Shown here: in pieces, positions 1 through 12,900 of the stretch
How positions within the stretch are numbered: the first letter of the stretch is position 1
Layout of the letters: each line of letters opens with the position of its first letter
Assembly: GCA_037976565.1 (NCBI GenBank)
Contig: CP137669.1
Coordinates: 42,310,912-42,374,911, forward strand
Origin: Mesocentrotus franciscanus
Taxonomy: Eukaryota; Echinodermata; Echinoidea; Camarodonta; Strongylocentrotidae
Direction of reading: 5' to 3'
DNA length: 64,000 nucleotides
Position numbers and translations under genes: made by a program
The notes under the pieces: generated by a model
Databases searched by the model: none
The model's input: only the letters and a program-made list of their open reading frames with translations
Told to the model about the DNA's origin: nothing

Positions 1-76
1 TAAAAAATGGATGATTTTCAAAATGGTGTTTGTGCTGTGAAAATGGGCCTTTTGTCTGTCTTGTGGTTTGCTTTAA

Positions 77-606
77 AGGTACTATGTCCCATTTGCAGGC
101 CAAAAAAATGAAAAGGTTAAATTCCAATGGCATTTGAAAGACATTACTAATTTAGAACTTCCCTAATAAAAGGGGGCTTGAAAATGTCTTTAAGTGGGAA
201 AATAACGACTATTAGTTGTCGAATCGACTTAGGAGCTATAGAGCCAGTAAGTAATAGTCTGATTTTTCAGACCATTGTACCGAATGGTCGTACGTTTTAT
301 GCTGCGCAAAGATTCAATCAGTTTAATTTTGGCCATTACAAGAAGTGGGTTATTGATGTAGACAAATGCTCATGTACCCTTTACAGCTCATTTTATGTAT
401 GTTATTACCAAAGATGAAAAAAGCCAGTCAGTCACTCAATAGTGTCTGACAGTGAAGTCTAGCAAGTAAACAGGTTTCCTTGCATAATTTGAATATTAGG
501 ACACTGCTAACGTTTAAATTTCACAGATAGGACATACATGACATATTCATAATTCCTGCAAAGTTCTACAGAATTTGATGTTGGCTGCAAAAGGGACATA
601 GTATCT
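77..606. mobile_element. TTAA-flanked MITE, AGGTACTATGTCCC family
   Basis: The ends are AGGTACTATGTCCCATTTGC at the left and, inverted, AGATACTATGTCCCTTTTGC at the right, each bordered by TTAA (73-76 and 607-610). No transposase. A reverse-oriented partial copy is at 11743-12063. TTAA duplications occur in Kolobok and piggyBac superfamilies; the AG...CT ends fit Kolobok better. Confidence 0.75.
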
Positions 607-1161
607 TTAATGTGCCACATACACCAACAAATATGTTAGATTGACAGTTTCCGTGGGGGATTAATAGTCTATTCAGACTGCCAGTATAAGAAACTCATAT
701 AAAGAAATGTCATGTAAAGAAATGAATTTTGAAGAGGTCAAATGATGCGACAGCTGGCCATGAGTGCGCCCTCACGATAGGCCCCACCCTGAAATGAATG
801 CTTTCCTGGCTTGTAGTTTCAAACTTTGAATACACCTTGTTTCGGTCCTATATGAACCCTCCTAGTTAGTGGACATTTTGAACAGTTTTACCCATCGATA
901 TGGAAATCAATTCAATTCATTATAGCCTTGTGGTGAGGGCGCCAAATGTTATTGATACATATTTTTAGAAACTGTTTCCAATTTCCATTTAATTCAAAAC
1001 AAAATTAAACAGCCTAAATTTAGCCTCTAAAATGACATGAGTCATAATTATTTCAAGACCACATCATTACATTTCATTCTAATAAAGTCTGTTCCAGTTC
1101 AAATGCCACTTTACCTTCTTGAAAGGAAAGCTTCATCTATCAAAGCTATCTACGCCTACTA
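607..1161. other. No gene recognised
   Basis: Non-coding. A segment at about 745-790 (GCGACAGCTG... GTGCGCCCTC) resembles about 3007-3050 in the same orientation, a short dispersed repeat of unknown class. Confidence 0.5.
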
Positions 1162-1714
1162 AGGCTGCGACAAGTACTCGAATACTCGAGTACTCGCACT
1201 GTTGACAACTACAGTGTACTCGAGTACGATTTCTCATACTCGAATACTCGGCCGCCATTTTTTTTCTTTTTTTTTCCCCCGTTCACCTGGCACTGTCCAT
1301 GCCGACGGTCACCCGTGCCCGAAGAGCACCGGCATGGTACCGTGGGTAAAAATGTTTCCCAGCTCAATCATACACAGGGTGTCACTGTCAACTCACCACT
1401 CAGAAACTGGGACCAAATCTCCGGATTTCTGTTTGGACTTGGGAGGAATATTTGTCTGTCATCTTTAGTTTTTTAAATAACATTGTTTCTACTATTTGTG
1501 AAAATTTCAAAAGCACAAATCGGCGCTTTCAAACAGCAACTTGAAGTGAAATTGCGTGGGTTTTCGGAGACGAACCTTCGTAGTATTTAAATTTAAATTA
1601 AAATTTTTTTTTTTTTAATTTAAAAAAAATATGCCGTCAGAGTATTCGAGTATTCGCCTGTAAGCCTAGGAGTGTACTCGAGTACCTCATTACACGGTTA
1701 TGCACAGCCCTCAC
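1162..1714. mobile_element. hAT-like non-autonomous element
   Basis: The terminal regions carry repeated ACTCGAGTACTCG-type motifs at both ends (1173-1254 and 1639-1686) and the right end finishes TGCACAGCCCT, typical of hAT elements. Flanks GCCTACTA (1154-1161) and ACCTACTA (1715-1722) are a 7/8 match to an 8-bp target duplication. The interior shows no transposase; an 88-codon open frame inside has no recognisable content. Confidence 0.65.
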
Positions 1715-1722
1715 ACCTACTA

Positions 1723-3272
1723 CATACAATATGGTCTTACGTCTTACCTCCATAATTAGAACTCACCCTCTTTTTCATTGATCTTTCCATCAAAATGTAT
1801 GGATAATGCACACAAATATTATGATAGGTGCATTACATGTATACTAAGATTATGCCAGAACAATTTCTATAGATAATTTTTTCCAGTAATAAACTAAAAA
1901 AATATTAGTGAATAAACCATTTATTTTTTGCAAATACTTGAAAGAGTTGAAAATTTGGGTAATCTATCTTAAATTATAGTTACTGTACGTCACGTGACTT
2001 GACATGCATCACCATGCATCAAATTGGTGTATATTCCCCCGTCACTTGACTGTTTATTTACATGGTCTTTCCCTAATTAAGTAATTTTAGAGATCTAATA
2101 AAGAAAAATATATCCCTTATATAATTATGAATATGTAGCTCTATCCTCAGAAAAGCTGCTTTGAATTTTGTTTGGTTACGCAGAAGAGGGAAAGGAGAAG
2201 AATGTATGTGATTCTTTCAAGACTACAGGAATACTGTCAAATATTTGAACACAGTTGTGAATGGAAAAATCAAACAAGCTATCTGTATAAAGCACAGTGT
2301 ATCCAAATTTACACATATAAATTGAGAAATGGGAGGGAGGTGGTGGTGAGAGAGATGCGATATACATTTACGTGTTGCATGGACCTGTATAATATAGGCT
2401 TGTAAAGCCAGGATGATGATGTGATTACAGAGCTCTCGGGGAGATTAGTAATAAATACTTAAATATGTATGAATGCAACTGAGATCTCAAACATATTTTA
2501 ATAACAACATGACGTGCCCTATTTCTCTGAACCGGAAATTAGCCTGGGAAGGTCCGAAATATATACACGTTTCAAAACAGCTTTGCGTTTATCATCTCTC
2601 AGAAATGTGATTCTGGCTCGTAGTGGGTATGAAACGCACTTTTTTTTGGCATTTCAATATACACATATATCTAAAGACGTATGAAAACATGCTTGCGTTT
2701 ATCAAGTATCAACATACAAATTTGCTTGAATAACGTTTGAAAACGCTGATTTTAGGCTAGAAAAGAGTTGATAAACGCGCCCTTTGATATACAAATAACC
2801 CACAATTTAGCCTATGTTACAACATAACAAGTTATTTCTGAAGGAAGATATGAAATGAAAAATAATTCAGACAACTGGGTGAGGTCATGGTGAGGTCATC
2901 TGATAGCCTGTTCAGACTAAAGGTGATTTATACAAAACTTGTAACAAGAATGACGTGTAGTCGTGTACATAGCGAAAGGAATGTACAGACTAGTACAACA
3001 GCATTGACGCGACAGCTGCCCAATCATCAGTGCACCCTCTGATAAGCCTGGCATATTTTAGAGAATTTTTGTATGATACGACATTCAGAGATGAGCGGGA
3101 TGCTGATTTGTTTTCATTCGAAACAATGTTCAAATAGGCATTTCGTTATATGATGTTTCTTTTTATGAAAGTCAGACTAGGGTAAAATTAATTACTTGCA
3201 TGTATATATATGTAGTTATATGATTCTTGTTTATCTATACACAATGAATTCTGTTAGTCTGAAGGTATAGTT
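1723..3272. other. No gene recognised
   Basis: AT-rich non-coding DNA. It includes GCGTTTATC-bearing repeat-like sequence at about 2580-2785 and a TAGCCTGTTCAGACT motif at 2905, which recurs as TAGCCTGTTCGGAC near 13937 and in part near 667. Confidence 0.5.
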
Positions 3273-3276
3273 AAAG

Positions 3277-3771
3277 GTAATACAAAGTTTTGGTATGGGG
3301 TCATGAATTTGGTTCAAATGAACATATTGGAAGCATATGCGATTTTACAATATTCATTGTTCGTTGTCGGTTGAAATCGAGTCTAAAGTGATGAAATTGT
3401 ACATAATAAACTCTTAATGTTGTTTAGCTCCCTCTCAAGACTGATATTACTTTAGCTCTAAAACGATGTTTCTTGACTACAATCGACTGATTTGCTATTC
3501 CCGTTTGGAAATTATATATCAGAACTGCATATTTTGCGATTTTCGTGGTCGCAGCTACTATGGAATGGCCTTAGGCGCTATTTGAAATATTTGAAATTTA
3601 CCGGGAGCACCGGTAAATTTTGATTATTCAATTTCTCGAAAGCAGAAGTGTTTTAGGGGCTAAATTGTCTAGTGCTTATAATACATCCACAGGGGCATCC
3701 AAATACATCAAAAATATTAAAGAATTACTATCCATCAAATTTTCAAAATTTCCCAAAACTTTGCATTACCT
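3277..3771. mobile_element. TTAA-flanked MITE, AGGTAATRCAAAG family
   Basis: Inverted ends AGGTAATACAAAGTTTTGG and (right, inverted) AGGTAATGCAAAGTTTTGG, differing at one base, bordered by TTAA at 3273-3276 and 3772-3775. About 495 bp, no coding capacity seen. Confidence 0.8.
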
Positions 3772-3775
3772 TTAA

Positions 3776-4606
3776 TAATTTCTTTCTTGCAAAATATGAA
3801 TAAGTGTATCAAGAGAGTACTAGAAATGAAGTTTGTTGTGAGGAGTGTGTTTGGTATAAACTAGTCTTATGCCCCTGATCCTACTGCACAGGAAATCAGA
3901 AAGTTGATAAAATTAAAGGTGAAGTCCCTAATGGGATGAGATTAGGCCAGAACAGGATTAAGAGAGGGGTAATCTCTGCACCCTTAATACTGTATTATAT
4001 AGGAAGGGAAGGAAGGGGTCATTAAAAAAGCTTTTAAAGTGACCAAGTGGGGGAAGGGTCTCCCGTCTGTATGGGTATACTCCCCTCATTTTTCGAAATT
4101 TGTGGAGGCTAATCCAAACTAAAAACATTGCAGGGGTGACATACCCACCCCTTCCTATTTTCTCATTATTTGTCATATATTTTGGGTTCATTTTTCAGAA
4201 TTTTGGGGGAAGACATTCAAATTACAAGTATAATTTTGCAATGTACTATCAGTAAAAGAAAGCCATGCTTGGTGTACATATATGTTTAGCCATGCTCATC
4301 ATGAAAACTCAGTCAGGAATTAATTTATTAGGCAGTTTTTTTTTTTTTTTTTGGGGGGGGGTCCAATTTCACTTTATCTAGTCAAATGTTAATTCCAATG
4401 AGTTGGAAATGAAGAAGTTAAATTATCTTGCAATAATCACCAAGGAGTGACAATAATCTGAAATACACACTTTCTTGATTTAATTGTGGCTTATAAAACC
4501 CCATGTATGGTATGCCCCTCATTATTTTCATCTGATTTCTACATGATTTCATTTGACAAATAATAGATAGCAGTAATTCTAAGCTGCCATTGTCTTTTTT
4601 TCCTCC
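3776..4606. other. No gene recognised
   Basis: Non-coding, with poly-T/poly-G near 4338-4361. Short open frames on the minus strand have no conserved content. Confidence 0.5.
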
Positions 4607-4609
4607 TAA

Positions 4610-5014
4610 TGGCCCGGTCACACATAGACGACGCACAGCCGGCGCATTGAAAATCGGAAAAAGCCCTTTTGTCAGGATTTGGGAGAAGCTAGTGAGCTGA
4701 CACTGAATGCATATCGTGTTGCTAGCCCGCTGCGTGTATACAGGGCGTGTGCTCCGCGTATGTCAGGCGTTGGTCTAGCATGTCTGGCGTCCTTTTGGCG
4801 TTTACATTCATGCGTCGAGCTCTGCGGACATTTTTGAGCATGCTCAAAAAATCCCGACGCACACAGCGAATGACGACGAATGCATAGCGTTCGTCCAGCG
4901 TTGGTCCAGTGCACTCAACGAACTAGTAACGAAGGATGACACTGGCAAAAATAAACAAATTTTCAATGCGCGGGCCGTGCGTACCCCATGCGTCCCCTAT
5001 ATGTGACCGGGCCT
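4610..5014. mobile_element. Palindromic MITE with GGCCCGGTCACA ends
   Basis: Left TGGCCCGGTCACACATAG and inverted right AGGCCCGGTCACATATAG; complementarity continues into GCGCATTGAAAAT about 40-50 bases in on both sides. TAA at 4607-4609 and 5015-5017 fits a 3-bp PIF/Harbinger-type duplication. The GC-rich interior with many GCGT steps contrasts with its AT-rich surroundings. Confidence 0.75.
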
Positions 5015-5017
5015 TAA

Positions 5018-6152
5018 AGTGGAATAATAAGGACATTTTGATGGAACAGTAATTAGAACCATGGTTGTGAGTTGAAATATCCTGAGATTTACTTTAGTTT
5101 TGTGTTATGGTTCAGATTTCAGTTAAAATCTTGGGGGGACTTTGGTAGTATTTAAGAAAGATGAACAAAATGTTAATATATAATTCCATACATGTACATG
5201 TACATTGTGACTCTTTTCATTGTCATACATACATTGTGACAAGGTTCAGGACTGGCTGTGTGTTATTCGAAAAGTTGCAGATTGTTATGACCATATTAAA
5301 GTACATATACATGTAGGTCACAAAATAAGATGCAAGAGGAAGTTCTGAGAGGTTTGTGCTAAGAATAGATGTTTAAAAAAGATTGAACGGATCCTGCAAA
5401 TTTGCCATAATTCATTAGTGATGGTGGTCTTGTGATAAATTGCTCCTGTTACATGTACTTGCGAGGCACTACACACAATACCTAATCTTACATGTACATG
5501 TAGCTACATACATTCAAAAAGTTATGAACAAACTGTGATAGCTTTCATTCATGTATAAAAGACAGACATTGTTGTGGCTATCTTATTTCTCTACTGAGGA
5601 TTAGCACTGTGAAACTGTTTCGCTATTTCAGGGGCAGATTAAAGGGCAATCCAGTCTTTGTAATAACTTCATTTATATGTATGGCGAGTGAAGTGCTAGT
5701 GAATATTATGAAAAATGCTTCAGGAAGGTCACAATACACAATTCGGTTTGACAGACAGTCTTCTTGATGTTGAAACTTTGTGGTTGTGAGTGACTATAAT
5801 GAATTATGGTCCTGGAGAAAATGTGAGGTTTGGCCGAAAAAAACGATGGTGTGACTTGGGAACATGCCATACAACAGTGATCATATTCTGACTGTTGTGA
5901 CTGTCCAGATGCCCCACAGTTTTAACTCTCAATGGGAAAGAAAGTAAAGAGAGATACTTTATCTGCAGCCTGGTTTTGTTTATTTATTAATGGTCCCCAT
6001 GTCAGATTTCACTTCAAGATTTAAAGAATGTTTGCTCTTGTAATATAGAAAAGCCACATGCAGAAGCTCAAATTTGTCAATATTTCCCATCAAGTGAAAC
6101 ATTTATTTTTACACTATATTGATTTTTTATTCCATCTCATCCCTTTTCATAG
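5018..6152. other. No exon recognised upstream of PALS1
   Basis: Expected to be intron before the first recognised PALS1 exon. I looked for an ATG exon ending in phase 1 and found none that resembles the family. TTAAAGGGCAATCCA at about 5640 is a lone MITE-like end, matched inverted at about 49622-49636. Confidence 0.4.
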
Positions 6153-6982
6153 GTCTAGATGATCTAGAGAAGAAGCGGTTACAGCAAGCTTACGTTATTG
6201 CAGTTGAGCAGCAGACACGAGATAAGATTGCCCAGATTGCTGCTCACAACAATGTACAGACTGTAGATCTCACCTCTCTCAACAACTCAAATCATCCAGT
6301 GGGCATCACAAATGGACATACTCATGTAGAACTCCATGAACATAGCAATGGCTATCATGAACCTGAGAATAGTGCCTCTGATCAGGAACCTCCCTTGACA
6401 GCAACCTTTGCCAAAGTGCCCCAGGATGGCTTCAGCAATGAGCGGTTAAGCCAGCTGTTTGGCGAAGACTTTCAGGCAGTCAGTGAACCAGATGGTTACG
6501 ACAACCCAGCCTTCAGCTTAGAATTCCCATCCACAGGATCGGACATTAGTGCCTCTGAGACAGAAACTGCACATCGTGCAGCATCTCTTCCGATACAGGA
6601 ACCTGCAGTCCAACCAAAAGTGCTCAAAGGCGAGGAAGTGCCTCCTGTGGACCTGGCTAAACTTGATGCCCAATCTAATGCACAAAGTGCCTCATTGCCT
6701 ACAAGTAGTACTCAACTAAAGAACACAATGCCAGAACCAAGTGCTGCTGTGCGTGTGGAATCACACCCCAGAGAGATGGGGGTGGATTGCCCAGCAGATT
6801 TTGTTGCAGCAAGTGGCATGAAAGATCCACCTGTTCAGTCAGCAGGTAGTGCAAAAGTTAATGGACACACTTTGACCAATGGCACAGACTTAATACCCAA
6901 CTCAAAACAGAACAATAACATGAGTTATGAAAACTGGAATTCAACAGGAACACACAAACATCCTGGTGTAACAATACAGCAG
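6153..6982 (+). CDS. pals1: PALS1 exon, N-terminal Par6-binding region
   Basis: The 830-nt exon enters in phase 1 after a TTTTCATAG acceptor and leaves in phase 0 at CAG|GTAAG. It begins with a charged, helix-prone stretch ([20 protein letters not shown]), then a long polar, probably disordered Ser/Asn/Pro-rich part. [11 protein letters not shown] at 6770-6802 matches the conserved block of human PALS1 that includes the Val-Asp pair required for Par6 binding. YDNPAF at 6497-6514 resembles a second conserved N-terminal block. The in-frame ATG at 6119 lies in the pyrimidine-rich intron end and is not a credible start. Most of the exon is not alignable by eye with vertebrates. Confidence 0.9.
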
Positions 6983-9900
6983 GTAAGAACATCTTAAAGA
7001 TAAAGTTGAGTTCTGGTCATGCGATTGCATTGTGAAAGAAACGTTGTGGAATCGATAAGAAAAGGTTGATCATCTAGCATATAAGTATTGGTGTGTACTG
7101 CAAGGTTCTGGAATCATCAAAATGATAAGAAATTTGGCCCAGTCTTGGTCAAGTTACAAGCAATGTACACAGAAAGATGTATATGGGACTACACGAACAT
7201 GTGGCATAAAAATCTGTCCCGATTTTTATGATGTTACATGCCATATTTAGAATATTAAGGCATTTGAAGAGCCATGCTTTTCAGGGAACATGTTTTCTCT
7301 GATGTTCTTCCACACTTGCATAATACAATGATAACGCTCACAAATTATTTTTCACTTCTTCCCAGAACTCCACCTTCTCTTTAAATTACTTTGTGTTCCA
7401 TATTTACTTGATGTTTTGTTTTATAATCGCCCTAAAATACTTCATGAAGTTGGAGAAAAGTCAGATTACATCATGATTGGTAACAGCATGGATCCAGGAT
7501 TAAAGACAAAGTTAAGTTCTGGTTATGGTTATTGTGAAAGAAACTTCCTGGTAACGATTGTGAGAGGTTGATAATGTATTGACTCAATCTTGCTGAAAAT
7601 CACATGCACTGCACACAGATATGTATACTGGACTACATCTACATGTAGCATGAAAGTTCAATCAGACCTCTGCTATTTGTTGTCATATATTTCAGATATA
7701 AGGGCTTTTGCAGAGCAATCCTTTTCATTTTTCCTATGATATTCTTTCAAACTGAAAGAAAAATAGTGACAAAATAATTGTTCACACCTTTTACAGAACA
7801 CAGCCTTTGTGATACATATATTTATGGGGTTATTCATAAGTTTATAATGCATCCATGTACAACCTGTTGGAAATGTTATAACCCTGACATGCAAACAACT
7901 TGAAACAGGCCTTCGTTCAACCATCCTGATGAACTGAATCTCTGTCATTTTATGGGGATCTTTTTGTCTTTCTTTCTTTCTTTAGGTAAAAGGCCTCAAT
8001 CACAAAAATACCCAGTCAATTCCTTTTATTTCCATAGCAGCTGCAAAACTAGATGAACCTTTTCAATCTTATACAAGGCAGGCAGCTTTTATTGAAGGAA
8101 ATAATAGGTCACTAAACTGCAATAAGTGTTTCCGTTAGTCATTAATTAAGATCTGTTTAACCTGAATAAGAAGCATGTTAAACAGTGTACATCCTCTTTC
8201 AAAGCTGTTCTCTTAAATTGGTTGAGGTAAACAGGATAATGAGGTTTGATGACCTACATGATTGAGCCCCCTAGTGTGATGGTACAGACTAGTCTCAGTC
8301 ATTAAGTATGATACGGATATGTTTGTATCCACACTGTCTTCATATTAGTGTTGTAACATCACGGATATTTCCAATTCCGTTTAACCGCTAGTCAAAACCG
8401 GACGGTTTTCGGTTAAACGAAAATTACTCACTTTTGCCAAGGTCGCCGCTGATTGTTGGAATAGTGGTCGGCACTGGGCGGGCGCGGCCCGACCAGCGCG
8501 GGGGATTTTCGCCCACCACTTCTGATGAAAAACACTGCTTTCGACCGGCACTAATTTCACATAAAAACGTAACTATTTGTCGAGAAAATATTACTTACAT
8601 TCATATTTCCGTCTTTACTTGTGTTTTATTTGCAATTCTACAAGAATCATGATTTCAATTTGACATAAACTGATTATTTTTAAAGATTTGCCGAGTGCTG
8701 TTGTCTAAAGTTGCGATTCATGAAGGCTGCCATATTGAATGTACCGATGTACATGTTATAATACACAGAGATAGCAGCTCAGGCTCGTTCCATTACTGTT
8801 TTTATAAACGTTTATTTTCAATAAGTTAAATTTTTTTCCGTAGATACATACACGTAGATACATAGGTAAGTAAACCTAGAACTAATGAAGCATTAATTCT
8901 GATATTTTAGTGGAGGGAGTAAATCTATTTTAATTCTATGTTCCAATCCTTTTGACATTACATCTACACACCTAGAATTTTCATGACTTCTTTAATAAAA
9001 GAACATAATAGAAGAACTAGATCGGTTAGCACACTGATGACAGCATTTTTTCCAATAAAGGTATAAAATACAATAGATCAAACTATTCTTCATCTCTCGT
9101 ATGAAGTCAATTTGCTATTTGATAGTGATACAGAGGACCTCGTTTGAAGTTAGCCTTTGATCCAATCCTGATTACATATTTCAAAAGATTTTTTCGGGGA
9201 TCATCATAAACAATTTCAATAAAATCAATGGAGTAGATCTATAATAATAATAATAATAATGGTGGCTTCTAATATAGCGCCCATGTCCGTCACGTTGTGA
9301 CGCTCCGGTTGTGACGCTCCTGGCGCTGCCCCGATTATTACCCTGGCTTTAGCAAGGCGGCCATTACGGCGCTCTAGCATTTCAAGGAATTAATTCCTGC
9401 CAGGTACCCATTTACAACACCTGGGTTGAGTGTGGCAAATGTAGATCAATGTCTTTTCAAAGGACAGTGCCGAGGCGGGACTCGAACCGCGGACATTGTG
9501 ATCGACAGTCCGGCGACGTATCCACTCGACCACGACAGCTATTCAAATAAAAAGGATCTTTTTCTCCTCTTTGTGATCATTTCATTCTGAGTTGGTATGC
9601 TTAATTTTTCTCACATTCTTCAAAAAACAGCCCCCTCCCAAACCACACCCCTCCCAAACCACACCCACACCCACACAGTAATATTTAACAGAGCCCTCTA
9701 AATATTATTAGTAGTATTAAAATAAGAAATAAATGAAAAAAAAAAGAATAAATACAGTAAATAAATGAAAAAATGAATGAGATTGATTTATATGGCACAG
9801 CCACTATACTCTACTGTGTTATTGTTATTGTGTTATTGAATTACTTTTGGGAACATTTTGAAGACTGTTTCTTTCATAGACTGTTTCTTTCATGAAGTAC

Positions 9901-12900
9901 TAGATAAAAGCCACAGTAAAAAAATAAATAAAAAAATAACCATAAAGGTTAAAAAGTATAGGCTTGTACAATATCATTGCCTTAATAAAATGTTTATATA
10001 GTTTTTATTGTTTATTCATACCCGGTACTTACATGTATTTGAATAAATGTTAACAATTTTAAACAAAATTAATGTTTTTGTTTTAATGTTGTAAATAATG
10101 TGGTTTCCCCCTATGTATTATTTTTGTTTAAACCTCAAACATTTTGTTGCAAACCCCTAAAATCTAAAGGGGGTCTAGAAGAACTCTCAGAAGAAGAGGG
10201 AGCCCTGCCTGCCTAAAAGCATTTATATGTACGGCAGCCATCTTAGAAAAATATGAAATAACGTACCCCTGTAGAACGTCGTCCTCATTTTTTTTAAAAA
10301 TCCAGATAAGAAACTAGGAATTTTATTTGGCCTTACATTGAATTTGAGTTCAGATATGATACGTGGTACATCGTTAACCCTGTGACAGATGCTTTTCCCA
10401 TGTAAACAGTCTGATATAAGCATCAACCTTCCTCTCCTCATTTACTCTACTTTAACCGCTGTTAAGGGGGGAAGTGTGAAATTGGAGTTAACGCCTCCTA
10501 TTGACAGACATCATAACCAGGTAATGTGAGCAGCTCTTCTGGATGAGATAACCTAGTTTATACTGTAACCAAGAACCCTATTGCTGCACTTTGCTAAGCT
10601 GGATGAAAAGGTCAATGTCAGTTACACAAGAAAGAGCCACTTCCATGTCAAATGTGCATTCTATTTTGGCTATCTTGGAAGGAAAGCCTTACTTAACCAA
10701 AATGTAGTCAAAGTATCACAGTAAGGATTCTTCTCAATATGGTTTGTGTTCTGATGTACATTCATAACCAAGGTCATATTTGATTTTACATGAAGCAGTC
10801 CCAGATATTCAGAATAGAGTATATTTTAATGCTATGTAGTACCGTATGTACGCTTATTTTAAACATGGCCATCAATGGAAGGGATTCATGTGCCTCACCA
10901 GTAATATAGACATCTCATTTGCTTAATTTACTCCACTTGTGGATGAAAATAACCATATCAGCTTACATTTGTTAGTGATCTTCTTATCATCTAAAATAAA
11001 TGAAATTTTGTGAAAAGTGTAGGAACCCCAACATAATCTCTCATGCATGCTACATATAGTCTGCCGGCACAGACTTTATTTCACAGTTTAGTCTGACTAT
11101 GTCAATTTCTCACTGTACCAAATGGCGAGAACGACTTACGTAATAATGATATAATAATAATTAAAGATTTGTATAGTGCACATATCTGCCTATAATGGCA
11201 CTCAAGGCGCACAAAAGAACAGGTGCAGTCTACATTCCTACCATTCCAACACTGTGTTACATGTTATAGCCAACAAGGGTCTGTGTCTGGAGACTACATG
11301 CATGCAGTATGTTGCTCTCAATCCTGACTCTGGTTTATGCTTTCACCAAATCCAAACTTATCACTGGGTACCCTAAAATGTGTCCCAGACCACATCAAAA
11401 TATGGTCCGAGAAGGGTTTGCTCTAAAGCAATCCTGGGTATCTTTGATTTGGTTACACCCCAAGATTTGTGTTTGGATGTAGCAAGGGTCTACTCTTAGA
11501 CAGCTCATTGTATTTTGTGCTTTATTAATATTTGCAACTCACATATCATTGTATGGGTACTCAATTTGTTTCATCTCTTCTTTATTGTCCTTTGAATAAA
11601 CAGAATGCAAGTCAAAATAACAGCCAGGGCAGCATATCATTTGAGCCTGTCAGTAACCGTCCACTCTTTGAAGATGCTGGCACTTCCAGACAGTACTCCA
11701 CCCCAGAACAACCTCCTCCAAGGAAAATCTTAGGTGAGTATATGTAAAGGGTATCTGAGCATTTGTCTACATCAATAAGACAATAACCCACTTCTTGTAA
11801 TGGCCAAAATTAAACTGATTGAATCTTTGCGCAGCCCAAAACATACGACCATTCGATACAATGGTCTGAAATCAGACTATTAGCACTTTTTAGCACGTAG
11901 CACTAAAGTCGATTCGACAACTAATAGTCGTTATTTTCCCACTTAAAGACATTTTCAAGCCCCCTTTTGTTTAGGGAAGTTCTAAATTAGTATTTATCTT
12001 TCAAATGCCGTTGGAATTTAACCTTTTCATTTTTTGGACCTGCAAATGGGACATAGTACCTTTAAGAAGAAACAGTGGTAAGTTTGTCAATCAATGTTTT
12101 ACTTGTATTCCCATGTGTCTTGTAATGCAGCATGGTTGTCTATTAAAAATGATTATCTAAATGGATTTTAATTAAAAATCAGGACTGTTGTCATATCTAG
12201 GGTTTTATCATTATCAATGATTTCCTCATTGTTGTTTTTAGATATCAGTTTCGCTAAAGTGGGTGTAATTATTAACAGGTTGTCTGGGAAAAGAGGCGGG
12301 GGTGGACTCAGAAATAAAGTCATTTGTCATCACTCATATCCCATGAATGTCATATTACTATCAGCACATGTTCATTCTCTTTTGTCATCATCCATAAACA
12401 TTCATTCCAAACATAATCATGTTAATCCTCTATGTGTCAGATCTGGGATTAGCCCTTAATCCATCTTTCCTGTTTCTCAGCTTGTTTTCTCAAATCTGAC
12501 ACTCGTTGTGGAAAAAAAGTTCATTTCATCTTCCATACTAAATTTTGTTTTTCAAATGCCAAATCTTGACAGCTGGTGAGTCCTTTTCCTACATTTTTGT
12601 TTCTTTCTCATTTGTCAAGAAAGATTTAATTCTATATATATATATATATATATATATGAGCTGAGGGTAATACATACTCTGTCATCATAATGACACTTAA
12701 CCTCTTTTCAGGAGGATGTATCAATTTGTGAGAATAGCTTGTGATAGCTTCCTATACATGTATGATCAAATTTAGTTTTCAGAATGTAGAGATTGAACTA
12801 AGACTGTTGTTCCTCATCTTATTGCTCCATCATGAAGTTGAGCCATTTTGTTTTTGTATGGTATTGTTGAGTGGTCAAATAATATGATGATAGTTTTACC

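Noticed and set aside
178..417. 79-codon open frame near the window start
   Set aside because: It lies within the TTAA-flanked MITE, and the inverted copy at 11743-12063 does not preserve a frame of interest.
1202..1468. A small coding gene
   Set aside because: It lies inside the hAT-like element, starts in its terminal repeats and shows no family motif.
6119..6152. ATG at 6119 as the PALS1 start
   Set aside because: It lies in the pyrimidine-rich end of an intron, directly before a good TTTTCATAG acceptor.
9478..9532. A tRNA gene on the minus strand
   Set aside because: Box A and box B are present but the cloverleaf is not complete and the sequence continues into a SINE body and ATT tail found in other copies.
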